Below are positions 1 through 10,900 of a stretch of 64,000 nucleotides of DNA, piece after piece. The notes beneath the pieces were generated by a model. It did not search any database, was not told where the DNA came from, and saw only the letters and a program-made list of their open reading frames with translations. Within the stretch, counting starts at the first letter, position 1. Each line of letters opens with the position of its first letter. The position numbers and the translations under genes are program-made. The stretch comes from Siphlonurus alternatus (lineage: Eukaryota; Arthropoda; Insecta; Ephemeroptera; Siphlonuridae). The DNA lies in contig OX463781.1 of NCBI GenBank assembly GCA_949825025.1, positions 41,429,150 to 41,493,149 on the forward strand, written 5' to 3'.

Positions 1-106
1 TTTTCTAATTATGAAATAAAAAAATGCAACCATTATTGTCTATTTCTGGAAAAGTAACTCATGAAAATATTTAATTAAATAAATGGATAGAAGATTTGCA
101 TGAGTT

Positions 107-119
107 ATATATATAATTA

Positions 120-189
<70 letters not shown>
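107..189. repeat. (TA)n microsatellite
   Basis: Long run of alternating TA with one TACA interruption. The tyrosine/isoleucine-rich reading frames across it are artefacts of the repeat. Confidence 0.97.
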
Positions 190-191
<2 letters not shown>

Positions 192-194
192 CAA

Positions 195-365
195 TATTTT
201 TGCAGATTTTTTTGAACCCTCTAACACAACCCTCGAACCCTTAAAATTCATGTTAAAAAATCTGAAAAAAAAAAAAATAAAATAATCAGAGTAGCATAAC
301 TTTGCACCCTCTCTATCCATTTCCTCAATAAATAATTTTGAGGTCGTTATTCTATTATTGATCTT
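195..365. repeat. Foldback family E fragment
   Basis: Contains the hallmark TAGCATAACTTTGCACCCTC next to an AAAAAATCTGAAAAA stretch and an inverted 'tttgcagattttttt' counterpart. The same motif set recurs near 8.4-8.7, 40.5-40.8, 44.1-44.4, 47.6-48.2 and 57.1-57.3 kb. No coding capacity is visible; it is probably a non-autonomous DNA-transposon remnant. Confidence 0.6.
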
Positions 366-542
366 AAAATAACGAAGAGAGAGCCTATCACATGAGCAGG
401 GGGTATTGACTCACGTGAAGAAGAGCGCCGAGAGAGGGTTCGTCGTGGCCCGAGGGTGGGGCTTGGCGGGCTTCTCTGCAGATTCCATTTTTTAAACCGG
501 GAGGCTGCGCTCGACCTATCTGTGCAGACATCAGTAACATAA
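366..542. other. Moderately GC-rich unrecognised stretch
   Basis: A GC-richer island between two foldbacks. Frames on the minus strand are open for about 65-97 codons but show no recognisable domain, and one runs into the foldback at 543. No gene is called. Confidence 0.4.
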
Positions 543-671
543 TAGGATTGTTCGTAAACCCTGTTCGGTGTACACTTTCTGCACCCAATCGACCTTATGT
601 ACATGCGATATAAGGTCGATTGGGTGTAGAAAGTGTACACCGAGCAACGAGCAGGGTTTACGAACAGGCCT
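543..671. repeat. Foldback family A copy 1
   Basis: Inverted repeat with ends reading GTTCGTAAACCCTG and CAGGGTTTACGAAC; the arms meet at a short loop near 'gtacatgcgata'. The right arm has an extra small duplication (cgagcaacgagcaggg). Homologous to 3296-3417, 17286-17445 and 36569-36732. Confidence 0.85.
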
Positions 672-776
672 TATACTTCATGGTCAAAACTCATAACTCA
701 TCTCATGAACAAGCTAGAAAAATAATTCTATAGTTTAAATTAAACTATTGAACGTAAAAACTTGACAATATTTTTT

Positions 777-902
<126 letters not shown>

Positions 903-957
903 AAATCTTTCATAGGCTGAAAATACAATAAAAGATATTTATCAATGTTTTCCATTG

Positions 958-1076
<119 letters not shown>

Positions 1077-1077
1077 T

Positions 1078-1245
1078 GGGGGACATTCACGAAACACTTT
1101 AGCCTCAATTTTTAGCCCTGGTGCTAAACCATCAGGTGCTAAACATGATTATGATTATGTCCCTCATATGGTTATCCCCTGGTTTAGCACCAGGGATAAA
1201 AATTGAGGGTAAAGTGGGGGTTAAAGAGCTTCGTGAATGTCCCCC
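1078..1245. repeat. Foldback family B copy 1 (GGGGGACATTCACGAA ends)
   Basis: Arms read GGGGGACATTCACGAA and TTCGTGAATGTCCCCC, with inner complementary blocks around CCCTGGTGCTAAACC / GGTTTAGCACCAGGG. Related elements lie at 35893-36025 and 44627-44831. No coding capacity. Confidence 0.85.
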
Positions 1246-1486
1246 ACGTACGTTTAAATTTTGAACGTGCGCCACTTATCGGCGTACTTCTTTAATTATT
1301 AAGTAAAAGATAGAGCTAGGACACTAAAAAAGCTGTCAATAAATTTTTAAAAAAATACTTCCTATATGTATAGTATTAAAAACAATGAATATAAAAATGT
1401 CATTTTTTTATAATATTGAATTGAGTCTTAATTATTGATTTTTATAGGATTAAAAAAATTCTATATATAGCTAATACATTTGGTAT

Positions 1487-1552
1487 GTTCGTAAATACAC
1501 ATTCAGAAAGAATCGATTCTTTCTGATTGTGTATTTTGACTGTATTTACGAA
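1487..1552. repeat. Short foldback
   Basis: Near-perfect palindrome from GTTCGTAAATACAC to its complement, centred on AGAATCGATTCT. About 66 bp. Confidence 0.7.
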
Positions 1553-1564
1553 GATATCTATTAT

Positions 1565-1716
1565 CAGGCGCGGATCCAGGGGGTGAGCTGGGGGGGGGGG
1601 CGAAATTTTGGATTTAACATGGGCAATATAGGCATTTCCCCCACTCCAATTTTTTTTAACATTGGCCTTTATATGGAGGCAGCCCCCTCCGAATTTTTTT
1701 TCTGGATCCGCGCCTG
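1565..1716. repeat. Foldback family G (CAGGCGCGGATCCAG ends) copy 1
   Basis: Terminal inverted repeats CAGGCGCGGATCCAG / CTGGATCCGCGCCTG, with internal complementary 'aaatttt...ttaacat' blocks. A second copy with the same ends is at 3820-4306. Confidence 0.8.
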
Positions 1717-1749
1717 CCTATTATCATAACTATATATATTATACTGTAT

Positions 1750-3141
1750 AATTATTATATTCATAAATCACACGGCATGATCGAATCATTAAATATTATA
1801 ATATTAATTATTAAACGCTTAAAAGCGAGACTCCAATTTTGAAATTCTAAACAAAATTTCACTCAATCACGAACGTTTAAAATAAAGTATAATATGCATC
1901 AGTACAGAGTAAGCACAGCTAGAGCCTCCTATTATATAGGATGCTCTGATCCTGATCAAGCAATTCGAGATAATGGTCGGGTAATTGCACTCACAATGTT
2001 AAATTCAAATTTGTCAAATAATATATACCGCATCCCAAGTCAAACAATTTGATTTATCTTCATATTAAGATTGCAATACTGCGGCCCTACATTTTCATTT
2101 CAGTGACGTATGGTTTAGACAAATTAGATTACATCCAATGTCAGATCAGACCTTGCAATCTTTACACGGGCCATTCTTTAATTACATATAACCAAACGAA
2201 AATAGCTAGGGAATATATTTAAGATTTTATTGATGTAAAAATTTATCATCTATAGTAAGTTAAACATTTTTAAAATACTATAGCTTAATTAAGGAAATAA
2301 TCAAGCTATATATAAGGTGCAGTATGATATAATTATGTAATATGATCACCAATTTGTATTATTATACGTCCGTTAAAATAATATATAAATTATTAATTTA
2401 TTTTATTTTACAATGTTAGCTTACTACAATTAACATGTAATTATCATGCGCTTATCGAATCTTAATAATGATACAGCAAATATTAATTATTAATAGAAGT
2501 CTGTGTGAAAGAGAGAAAAACAAAATAATTTAAATTGATATACGTTTGCTTTCAATATAATTTATAAAATACATATTATATGGTACACGCTATCACGTTT
2601 TTTTGATTATAGGTATTTCAATATTATATGGAATCTATTATAATTTAAAACTTGAACACACCTTTTTATTGCAAATTACCGCTGCCCAAATACATGCCCG
2701 ATAGCTACAAACGTACGAACCTGTAGTGTTCAATTATCGCAAGTATTATTAAAATGCATTATCATGTCTTCAGCTGGGAATTATGATAAGAAAAAATCAT
2801 TGATTAATCAACTTCTTTGGTTTCAAGTGATAACGATATAACACAGATTGCAAAAGTCCGACGAATAAAAAAAAAGTCACAATTAAGTTCAAGTTGAATT
2901 TTACTATTATATACAAATACAGTGCGTGCCTGGTGCATGTGAAAAAATATTATAATTATTTGCAATTATTAAGTATATAATAGTAATTTGAATGATAATT
3001 TAATTTACTTGAGTAATTTTCATAAATACAGCTAGTATATTAAAAATGTAGTCATATTTGTAAATTAATTATAATAAATAATAATAATGCTCCTTACTTC
3101 CAATATTTGTATAATAAATAAAAATAACTTAATTATCATAA

Positions 3142-3146
<5 letters not shown>
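1750..3146. other. AT-rich intergenic DNA, no gene seen
   Basis: I see no open frame of note, no RNA gene and no clear repeat; only AT-rich sequence with scattered short runs. Confidence 0.6.
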
Positions 3147-3208
<62 letters not shown>

Positions 3209-3210
3209 AG
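3147..3210. repeat. (TA)n microsatellite
   Basis: Alternating TA run. Confidence 0.95.
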
Positions 3211-3295
3211 TTTAACACCCTTAGGGAAAATATTAATTATCACATGCGCCGCTTCTTCTTCTTCTATACACTTTTGGCGCCGCGGATATAATAAT

Positions 3296-3417
3296 AGGCC
3301 TGTTCGTAAACCCTGCTCGGTGTACACTTTCTGCACCCAATCGACCTTATGTACATGCGATATAAGGTCAATTGGGTGCAGAAAGTGTACACCGAGCAGG
3401 GTTTACGAACAGGCCTA
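3296..3417. repeat. Foldback family A copy 2 (best copy)
   Basis: Cleanest member: ends TAGGCCTGTTCGTAAACC and GGTTTACGAACAGGCCTA, almost perfectly palindromic over about 122 bp with a minimal loop at 'gtacatgcga'. The terminal TA on both sides may be a target-site duplication. Confidence 0.9.
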
Positions 3418-3819
3418 TATATAATATACAAATTATACACAACATATGATCATGTGTATATAGAGTTAAAAAACTGATTTTGCTCCTAAATTCTCCGAAA
3501 TATAAATTCGTATCTCATCAATTCTCGTATGTATGATTAAAAATATTAAAATGATCGTATCCAGGGTTTTGGACTCTTAAATAAATGCGCTTAGTTAATT
3601 AATGATACGTACACGTACGGTACGTCTTATTACTCTTATATAAAAATTGCAGTCCAGAGATGACCGAGAGAACTAGACTATAATACATGAAATATAAATT
3701 TTAGATCGAGACGCACGACGCACGTGTTGGCGTGTTGGTCAGTTCGTAGACTTTCAGAGAGCATGCGCAGGTTTTCCAGTACGGACCAAAGCGCGTCGAT
3801 CATGCGCACGTTGTACAAA

Positions 3820-4306
3820 GGCGCGGATCCAGGGGGAGATGAAGAATGAGCCCTATTAGAGCACTCTACGACAATTTGCTGATTTTATATGAATTTTTAA
3901 AACTTTTTTTGATGACGTCATAGCATTGAATCTTAAATGGGAAAATGCATCAGTTAACATTGCTAAAATGAAAATGTAATTGAGGTAGAAATTTGAAACC
4001 TTCATTATCGTGATTCTAGCACCTAAAAACCTTGCAAATGAAGTTTTGGTTACATTTCAATATTAAGTATGCGATTTGGCAATGTTAACTCATCTATTTT
4101 CCCATTTAACATATAAAATCAGGAAATTGTCGTAGAATGCTGTAATAGGGCTTGTTCTTCATGAAATTCTCGTGCCTTTTGAAATATTGACAAAAACTTG
4201 AAACTTTTTTTTTTTTGGTCAGTACCCCATTATGAAGAGGGTTCCCCCCATGGAGGAATTTATCCATGGTTCCCCCGAAATTTAATTGGTTCTGGATCAG
4301 CGCCTG
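3820..4306. repeat. Foldback family G copy 2 with nested foldback
   Basis: Outer ends GGCGCGGATCCAG and CTGGATCAGCGCCTG. Inside (about 3836-4162) is a second inverted repeat pairing GATGAAGAATGAGCCCTA with TAGGGCTTGTTCTTCATG. A TGACGTCA palindrome lies at 3913-3920. The open frame overlapping it is a by-product of the palindrome. Confidence 0.75.
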
Positions 4307-4450
4307 CAATGCGTTGTACGCTGGTTGTACGCGCGGTATGTACGTAATACATGCATGTATATAATATATACACCAATTAATGGTTTTATATGTCACAGTC
4401 TCAATCGTACGTGTGTGAATAATGATCTCATGCACGTATACGGGGGTGTA

Positions 4451-4452
<2 letters not shown>

Positions 4453-4492
<40 letters not shown>
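4453..4492. repeat. (TA)n microsatellite
   Basis: Alternating TA followed by a T run. Confidence 0.93.
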
Positions 4493-4503
<11 letters not shown>

Positions 4504-4931
4504 TGCAAATATCCTGCATTTTTTTATATCAAACCCTACCCTATAGGCTATAATTGGGTGTTTCTATAGGATTCTAGCTACTATAATATGTAATTTAAAC
4601 TTACAAAGTTTCAACCCCCCAAACCCAAACATTCTGGAACCCGAACGACCCGAACTTTATAACGATTCGCGGGCTTTTCCGAAACGGCGGGCGGCCGGGG
4701 CGGCCAAGGCCTTCTAATTAATAAAAAATTGCAATACATCCCGACATTAATTACTTGCATGTGACTATAACAAGAAAACGTGGAAACCGCATGCAGCCAG
4801 GCAGTATTTTTATATCAATGAACCAGAAGTGCAATGGTCGATCCATGCAAAGACAGCTAAGGGAACACCAATTAAAGCACAAAACGATTTACCCTGAGTG
4901 GGAAACCTGATTTTTTATTTTTGTCACCCAT

Positions 4932-5764
4932 TTAAGGTAGAGATAATTAACATGCACGGATCAGCTGACCCACTAAAAAAATCCCATCCATGAAAATTAT
5001 GAAAAAAAAATCAAAATGTACATTTTCCTCTACAACCCCTATATATCCTTCAGTAAGTAAAATATCAGGTATACAAAAACCATATAGTTTTCGAGTTATG
5101 AGAATTTTTAAATTATATAGTCAACTTTAAAAATTCACAACTCGAAAACTAGCCGTTTTTGTGTACCTGATATTTTACCTAACTGGTAGGGGATGTAGAG
5201 GAGAACATTTTTAAAGTTGACCAATTTAACATGGGAGTTTCATTTCTCCATGTTAAAGTAGTCAACTTTAAAAATTTATAACTCAAAAACTAGATCGTAT
5301 TTGTATACCTGATATTTTAGTTACTGATAGGGGGTATAGAGGAGAACATTTTAAATTTTTTTCGGAATTTTTGTGAGAGGGATTTTTTTTAACATTGGTG
5401 GCGTTACCTTACCCTTAAAAAAAAATCCATCACACAAAAATTATGAAGAAAATTTAAAATGTTCTCCTCTACACCCTTTATCAGTATAACTAAATTATCA
5501 GGTATATACAAATATGATCTAGTTTTTGAGTTATAAATTTCTAAAAAGTTGGCTAATTTAACATGGAAGTTCCATTTCTCCATGTTAAAGTAGTCAACTT
5601 TAAAAATTCATAACTCAAAACCTAGATTGATCGTATTTTTATACCTGATTATTAAGATATTTTAGCTATATACTGATAGGGGGTGTAGAGAACATTTTAA
5701 ATTTTTTTCATATTTTTTTTGTGAGGGATTTTTTTTAACATTGGTGGCGTTATCTTACTCTTAA
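4932..5764. mobile_element. Cluster of nested TTAA-flanked MITEs (family C)
   Basis: Begins TTAAGGTAGAGATAA at 4932 and ends CTTACTCTTAA at 5764, with an internal end at about 5418 (CCTTACCCTTAA). Half-units carry TATACCTGATATTTTAG, GGGGTGTAGAGGAGAACATT and AACTTTAAAAATT blocks in alternating orientation. It looks like two or more copies inserted into or recombined with each other. TTAA at the ends is the piggyBac-type target; no transposase is present. Confidence 0.75.
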
Positions 5765-6325
5765 GGGAAAGATAACGCCAGAATTGTGCCGCGATCGCAG
5801 CGCCTCTATATCAATATTCAAATTGTCCCACTCTTAAGATACCACGCAAGTCACACCAGTCACGTAAGTATTTATATTCAATTTATTTATAAATAATGAG
5901 TTAAATTATAACTGTTATGGTTGTTTTATTTATAAAACTTTTTTTCATTACTATAAAATATTTTTGGAAAGTTTTTAGTTTAGTTGGAGTGGATTATAAG
6001 CGTTGTTTTGGTTCATTAGTCAGCCTGCATGTTTTATTCGCCGACAAAAAAGGGGTGTGTGAGACGTGCGAGTGTCAAAAATTGTGCAGTACCGTTATTA
6101 TTGATTTACGTCGCTCCCACTCTCATAGTTGTCTTTTTGTTTGGCTGTGAAGGTTTGTCCTAGTGCATTTAATTTTTTTCCAGTTTTTTTTTTAAAATCG
6201 GACGATTGGATTATAGAATTTTTCTAATGTCACTGAAATGCAGCTAGGGTATGCTTGTTCAATAAATGGGTTCAGTTTCAATACACATAACTCGGAAACT
6301 GGATCGTATTTGTATTGACGATATT
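5765..6325. other. Unrecognised spacer between MITEs
   Basis: Begins TTAAGGGAAAGATAACGCC, another MITE-like end, then GC-moderate sequence. A 77-codon plus-strand frame (5917-6150) has no recognisable domain and lies between transposon ends. I do not call it a gene. Confidence 0.4.
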
Positions 6326-6682
6326 TTAAGGGTAAGGTAACGCCACCAATGTTAAAAAAAATCCCTCTCACAAAAATTCTGAAAAAAATTTAAAATGTTC
6401 TCCTCTATACCCCCTATCAGTACCTAAAATATCAGGTATACAAATACGATCTAGTTTTTGAGTTATAAATTTTTAAAGTCATGACTACTTTAACATGGAG
6501 AAATGAAACTCCCATGTTAAATTGGTCAACTTTAAAAATTCATAACTCAAAAACTAGATCGTATTTGTATACCTGATATTTTAGCTACTGATAGGGGGTG
6601 TAGAGGAGAACATTTTAAATTTTTTTCAGAATTTTTGTGAGAGGGATTTTTTTTAACATTGGTGGCGTTACCTTACCCTTAA
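6326..6682. mobile_element. TTAA-flanked MITE, family C
   Basis: TTAAGGGTAAGGTAACGCCA at the left and TGGCGTTACCTTACCCTTAA at the right; full-length palindrome of about 357 bp whose centre reads CATGTTAAATTGGTCAACTT. Followed to 6780 by a fragment ending again in GTTATCTTACCCTTAA. Confidence 0.88.
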
Positions 6683-7291
6683 GAGCTAATAAATGACATA
6701 GGGGAGAAAATTTTAAGATATGTTCGGAGGAAGAAATGAGATTGGAAAATTTAACATTGGTGGCGTTATCTTACCCTTAAGTGACTTTCAGACATTTTCA
6801 GGACTCAACTCTCCCTTGTTCAACTGTACAGTATAGATATATTTTATTTATTGAATCCAATAGTTTTATTTCACGTTTCAAATTACAGTACAAATAATGT
6901 ATTTTTAGCTTAAAAAATTGCTTCTATATTTAAAACTCATTTGACCAGTACGAGTGCCTTTTCTATCATCATGTGCCTTTCTCCTCCCAGCAATGTGTAT
7001 GTACAATCAAGGCACACAGCTGCGAGGCTTACTGCAAGAGCAGTGAAAATTTAACCCCTCAGAACTGAAAAAAAAAAAAAAAAAAATTAAAACTTGTTGT
7101 TATTAAGTCAAATCAAGGGAACCACAAAATTAGGTTTATCTTATATAGAATTTTTCCTATACTGTACCCACAATGCTAATTATTTTTTATGGGACCTTGA
7201 TCTCCTTCACCCAAAATTAAGTTTTATCTAACAACAAGTTGCGTAATAACGAGTTATTAATGTAAATGTTTAATAATAAACTTGACACAAA

Positions 7292-7684
7292 TTAAGGGTA
7301 AGATAACACGAACAATCGATTGTTGTTAGTCCCACTTGATTAACATGTAAACCTTAGCAACCTCATAATGATTCTGATTTTTTTTTGAGAGACAGTTCTT
7401 GGCATTAAAAAAATAAGGAGAAAATTTCAAAACAATCGGACGATCCAATTTTTTTAAATTAATTTTTTAGTTTCGGTCTCCATGGGAAAGCCCTATACTG
7501 AAAATTTAAAAAATTCATTTAAAAAAATTGGATCGTCCGATTGTTTTGAAATTTTCTCCATATTTTTTTAATGCCAAGAACTGTCTCTCAAAAAAAATTC
7601 AGAATCATTATGAGGTTGCTAAGGTTTACATGTTAATCAAATGGGACTAACAACAATCGATTGTTCGTGTTATCTTACCCTTAA
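7292..7684. mobile_element. TTAA-flanked MITE, family D copy 1
   Basis: Same outermost TTAAGGGTAAGATAAC termini as family C but a different body: ACGAACAATCGATTG, CCTTAGCAACCTCATAATGA, AATCGGACGATCCAATTTTT, centre TCTCCATGGGAAAGCCC. 393 bp, nearly perfect palindrome. A second copy is at 31392-31772. It sits about 270 bp beyond the RPS8 stop codon. Confidence 0.9.
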
Positions 7685-7906
7685 GTTATATCATCACAGA
7701 CATTGAAAAATAAAGACAAAACTGCAGACTCTTTAAAGTTTTAACTTTTGATAAAATATAGCCCTTGCAGTTAGGTGTTAGGCTGGACTTTCCTAAACCT
7801 CAATGCAATAAAAGTTAATTTCTATTCTAATTTACTACAGTATAAGCTAAAATATGGAAATTGTAAAAACCAGAAATTAATAAACTGTTGTTTATTTTGT
7901 ACCTTG

Positions 7907-7912
7907 TTTATT
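7907..7912 (-). terminator. Poly(A) signal of RPS8
   Basis: AATAAA on the minus strand 40 bases beyond the stop codon; a second AATAAA is at 7891-7896. The position suits a very short ribosomal-protein 3' UTR. Confidence 0.7.
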
Positions 7913-7951
7913 TGTCACAAAATCAACAAGGTAATACATATTACAACGAGT

Positions 7952-10900
7952 TTACTTTCCCTTCTTCGCCTTGATCTTGCGCATGTAGAATTCTAGTTCT
8001 TTGCCTTCGAGGATGTAGCCGTCCGACCTGCCACACTGGCCAGGTCGGGAGGACACACACGCTGTAACAGACAAAACAAGCACGTCAGTACAATTGACAA
8101 CTTGGGCAAACATTGCTATTTTAATTATTATCATTATTAACAAAACCTCTATAAATTGTTTTACGTTACTTCTATTTTTTTTTTATTTATTATTATTATT
8201 TTTTTTTTTTACTTTTCATAATTTTGATGCTCCATCTGTCTAACCAGCACCAAGAGATAGCTTCTGGTATTTGATCGACTGTTAACAATTTTTTTGCTGA
8301 TGCCTATTACCCCCCTCCCCTCCCTTAATACCATAAAGTTAAAGTATTAAATTATGCTTGGGGAAAAAAACAACAAACAAAAACAAAATTGTTATGACCC
8401 TACAATGGAGTATTGACCTCAATTTTTTTTATTACAGAAATGGATAGAGGGTGAAAAGTTATGCTACCCTGATTTTTTCCAGATTTTTTAGAGCCCAGAA
8501 ACTATTTTTAAAAAATTATTGAAAGTCCTTTTTGTGACGTCACGCGGCGGCAAGTCCTATCTTTTTCTTAAGGAGCGGCGTCTCGTGACGTCACAAAAAG
8601 AAATTTCAATAATTTTTAAAAAATAGTTCACGGGCTCTAAAAAATCTGAAAAAAATCAGGGTAGCATAACTTTGCACGCTCTTTCCATTTCTGCAATAAA
8701 AAAAATTTAGGTCAATACTCTATTAAATAACGCCAATGACTAATTTTCAGTTTAATAATGCCCAAATAGAGTAGGTTCAACTTCATCCCTTCTTGCTCAC
8801 AGTTTATTATTATTATTATTAAGTGCTAAGAGCAGCAGTTGGTACTATTTGAAAATAAATCAAGATATCAGTGTTAACAAATCTCTGCAAATCTGCAAGT
8901 CAATTGCGTGTTTTCAAGACTTCATAGAGAAAAAAGTAAAAATAATAATAATACTAACTAAACAGAAAGATTATAATACAGTTAGGACAACAAAACCCCT
9001 AGCCCTATCACAAAATACAGTTTAACTATTTTAAGAGCACACTCAGAGTAACTATGACATGTATCATCTCCATTGGATACCACCTTCAACTAAAACAGTT
9101 TCAGGTATATTGTAACCTCGTGAATTTTCTATCATCATCATGTGCTCTACTGCATGAATAATGCAAACTAGACTTATAAATTGATCAAAATCCTTGTACT
9201 TTAGGATCTATCTGTGTCTATCAATTTTTTTCATTTCAAGCAATGCTTCTTATCTCATAGTTACTGATAAGATTCATATTATTTTTAAACAAGAGGACTC
9301 CAAGTGCTGCAGTTTGAGTGCATCTAAACCCAAGTCCTTACACTGCAGCAGTGATAATGATTTATTTAATTGGGATCAATGTTTTAAAGTCTCTTACATT
9401 AAACAGCATCAACATTTCGTACCACGGACAGAATAATGAGCTATCTGCCTATTACGATCGTGAGCAAATATGAGCTATCTGTGCTTTATCAAGTAAGTGC
9501 AATTATGAGCATAAAGCTCAATGTTGCACTTACTTGATATAGCAGACAGCTCATTATTGTGCAAGGCAGAAAAGCTCATTATTTTGGATGAGGGACAATT
9601 TGTTTCAGACTGATATTTCAGGGTTAAGTCAAAGTGCTTTGTAAATGCACTTCACAGAGCGTAACAGTCTATCTTGTGGGCAGCACTCACCCAGCAGGCG
9701 ACCGGAATGGAACTGCTCCTCAACTGCAGGCTCCACCTTGGCGAGCCGCTGTCGGACCTTGTACTTCCTCTCTGCCTTCTTGGAGCGCTTCTTGCTCAGG
9801 GTCTTCTCCTCCTCCTCCGTCTGCAGGCACAAGACACAGTCAATAAAAAATGTAACAGCTGTTGTGCCAGCCTTTAGTGGTGCTATGTCAAGCAGCAAAG
9901 GGGAACTGGCAGCTATATGAAAGTTACCTACACCTGGGAAGTTATCAAGAACACCGCATTTTTCATGTACTGTACTTTCTAAGCTGTGAGTAAATCAATA
10001 TTCTAATCGGTACAACAAATGTCAGTAATTCAGAGGTTTAAGAACTTTTAAGTACAGTGACAAAGATGAAAGAATGCAGAATGTCAAAATATTTTAAGAA
10101 AAATTGCTGCTGTGTTTGTGTCAGACGACATTATCTTCATACAGATACAAGTAACTATTAAAACAGAAACATATGATCTGACAATATAAATATTGTAAAG
10201 ACCAATGACATTTCAGTTTTATAATAAATATCTTCCGCTGACACGCAAAAATTTTATCATCATACACAATTATTTGATTATCAAAAAAATTGTACACTCA
10301 GCACACCAAGAATTCTTTGTACAGCAGTCAGAAGAAACAAACTTGTTAGGTTCCAAGGAATCGAATTATTACAAAATAAAGTTGTCCCGGGTTACCATTG
10401 ATTTGATTTCACAAACCTTTTCCTTTGCCCTCTAATAGGTTATTATTATGCAATTTGCTGTTAGGTAAAACTCGATTTTGAGTAAGGAGATTGCAGTCCC
10501 GTCAAATATAATTAGCATTGAATTGTATAGGAAAAACTGGATATAAGGTAATACTTGATAAGGTAAAACTAATTACCTGGGTCCCTTGACTTTACGTACA
10601 TAATAACAAGTTTGTTACTGTATATAACTGCATTTTGAATGGAAACACCAAGCATTACTTCACCAACAAAGAATTTTTTCAAGCCAGAGTGTACTTCAAA
10701 GCAGAGCGACAACTTACCAGCCTAGCTCCCTTCTTGCGGCCGAGAGGCAGGATGTAGTGGGACTCATACCACTGACGGAAGGGGGTGGCGTCCACCACGA
10801 GGATGGCATTCTTCACAAGGGTCTTGGTACGCACCAACTCGTTGTTGGAGGCATTGTAAACGACATCAATGATGCGGGTCTTGCGGGTGCAGCCTACAAA

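Noticed and set aside
5917..6150. 77-codon plus-strand open frame
   Set aside because: No recognisable domain, sits between transposon ends, no splice or promoter support.
6955..7020. Box-C-like ATGATGA with GGCAC flanks downstream of RPS8
   Set aside because: No paired terminal stem or box D at proper spacing, and it lies outside any intron.
10208..10270. Possible C/D snoRNA in RPS8 intron 4 (ATGATGA and CTGA on the minus strand)
   Set aside because: Boxes are only about 45 nt apart, there is no terminal stem, and the antisense region does not match rRNA that I know.
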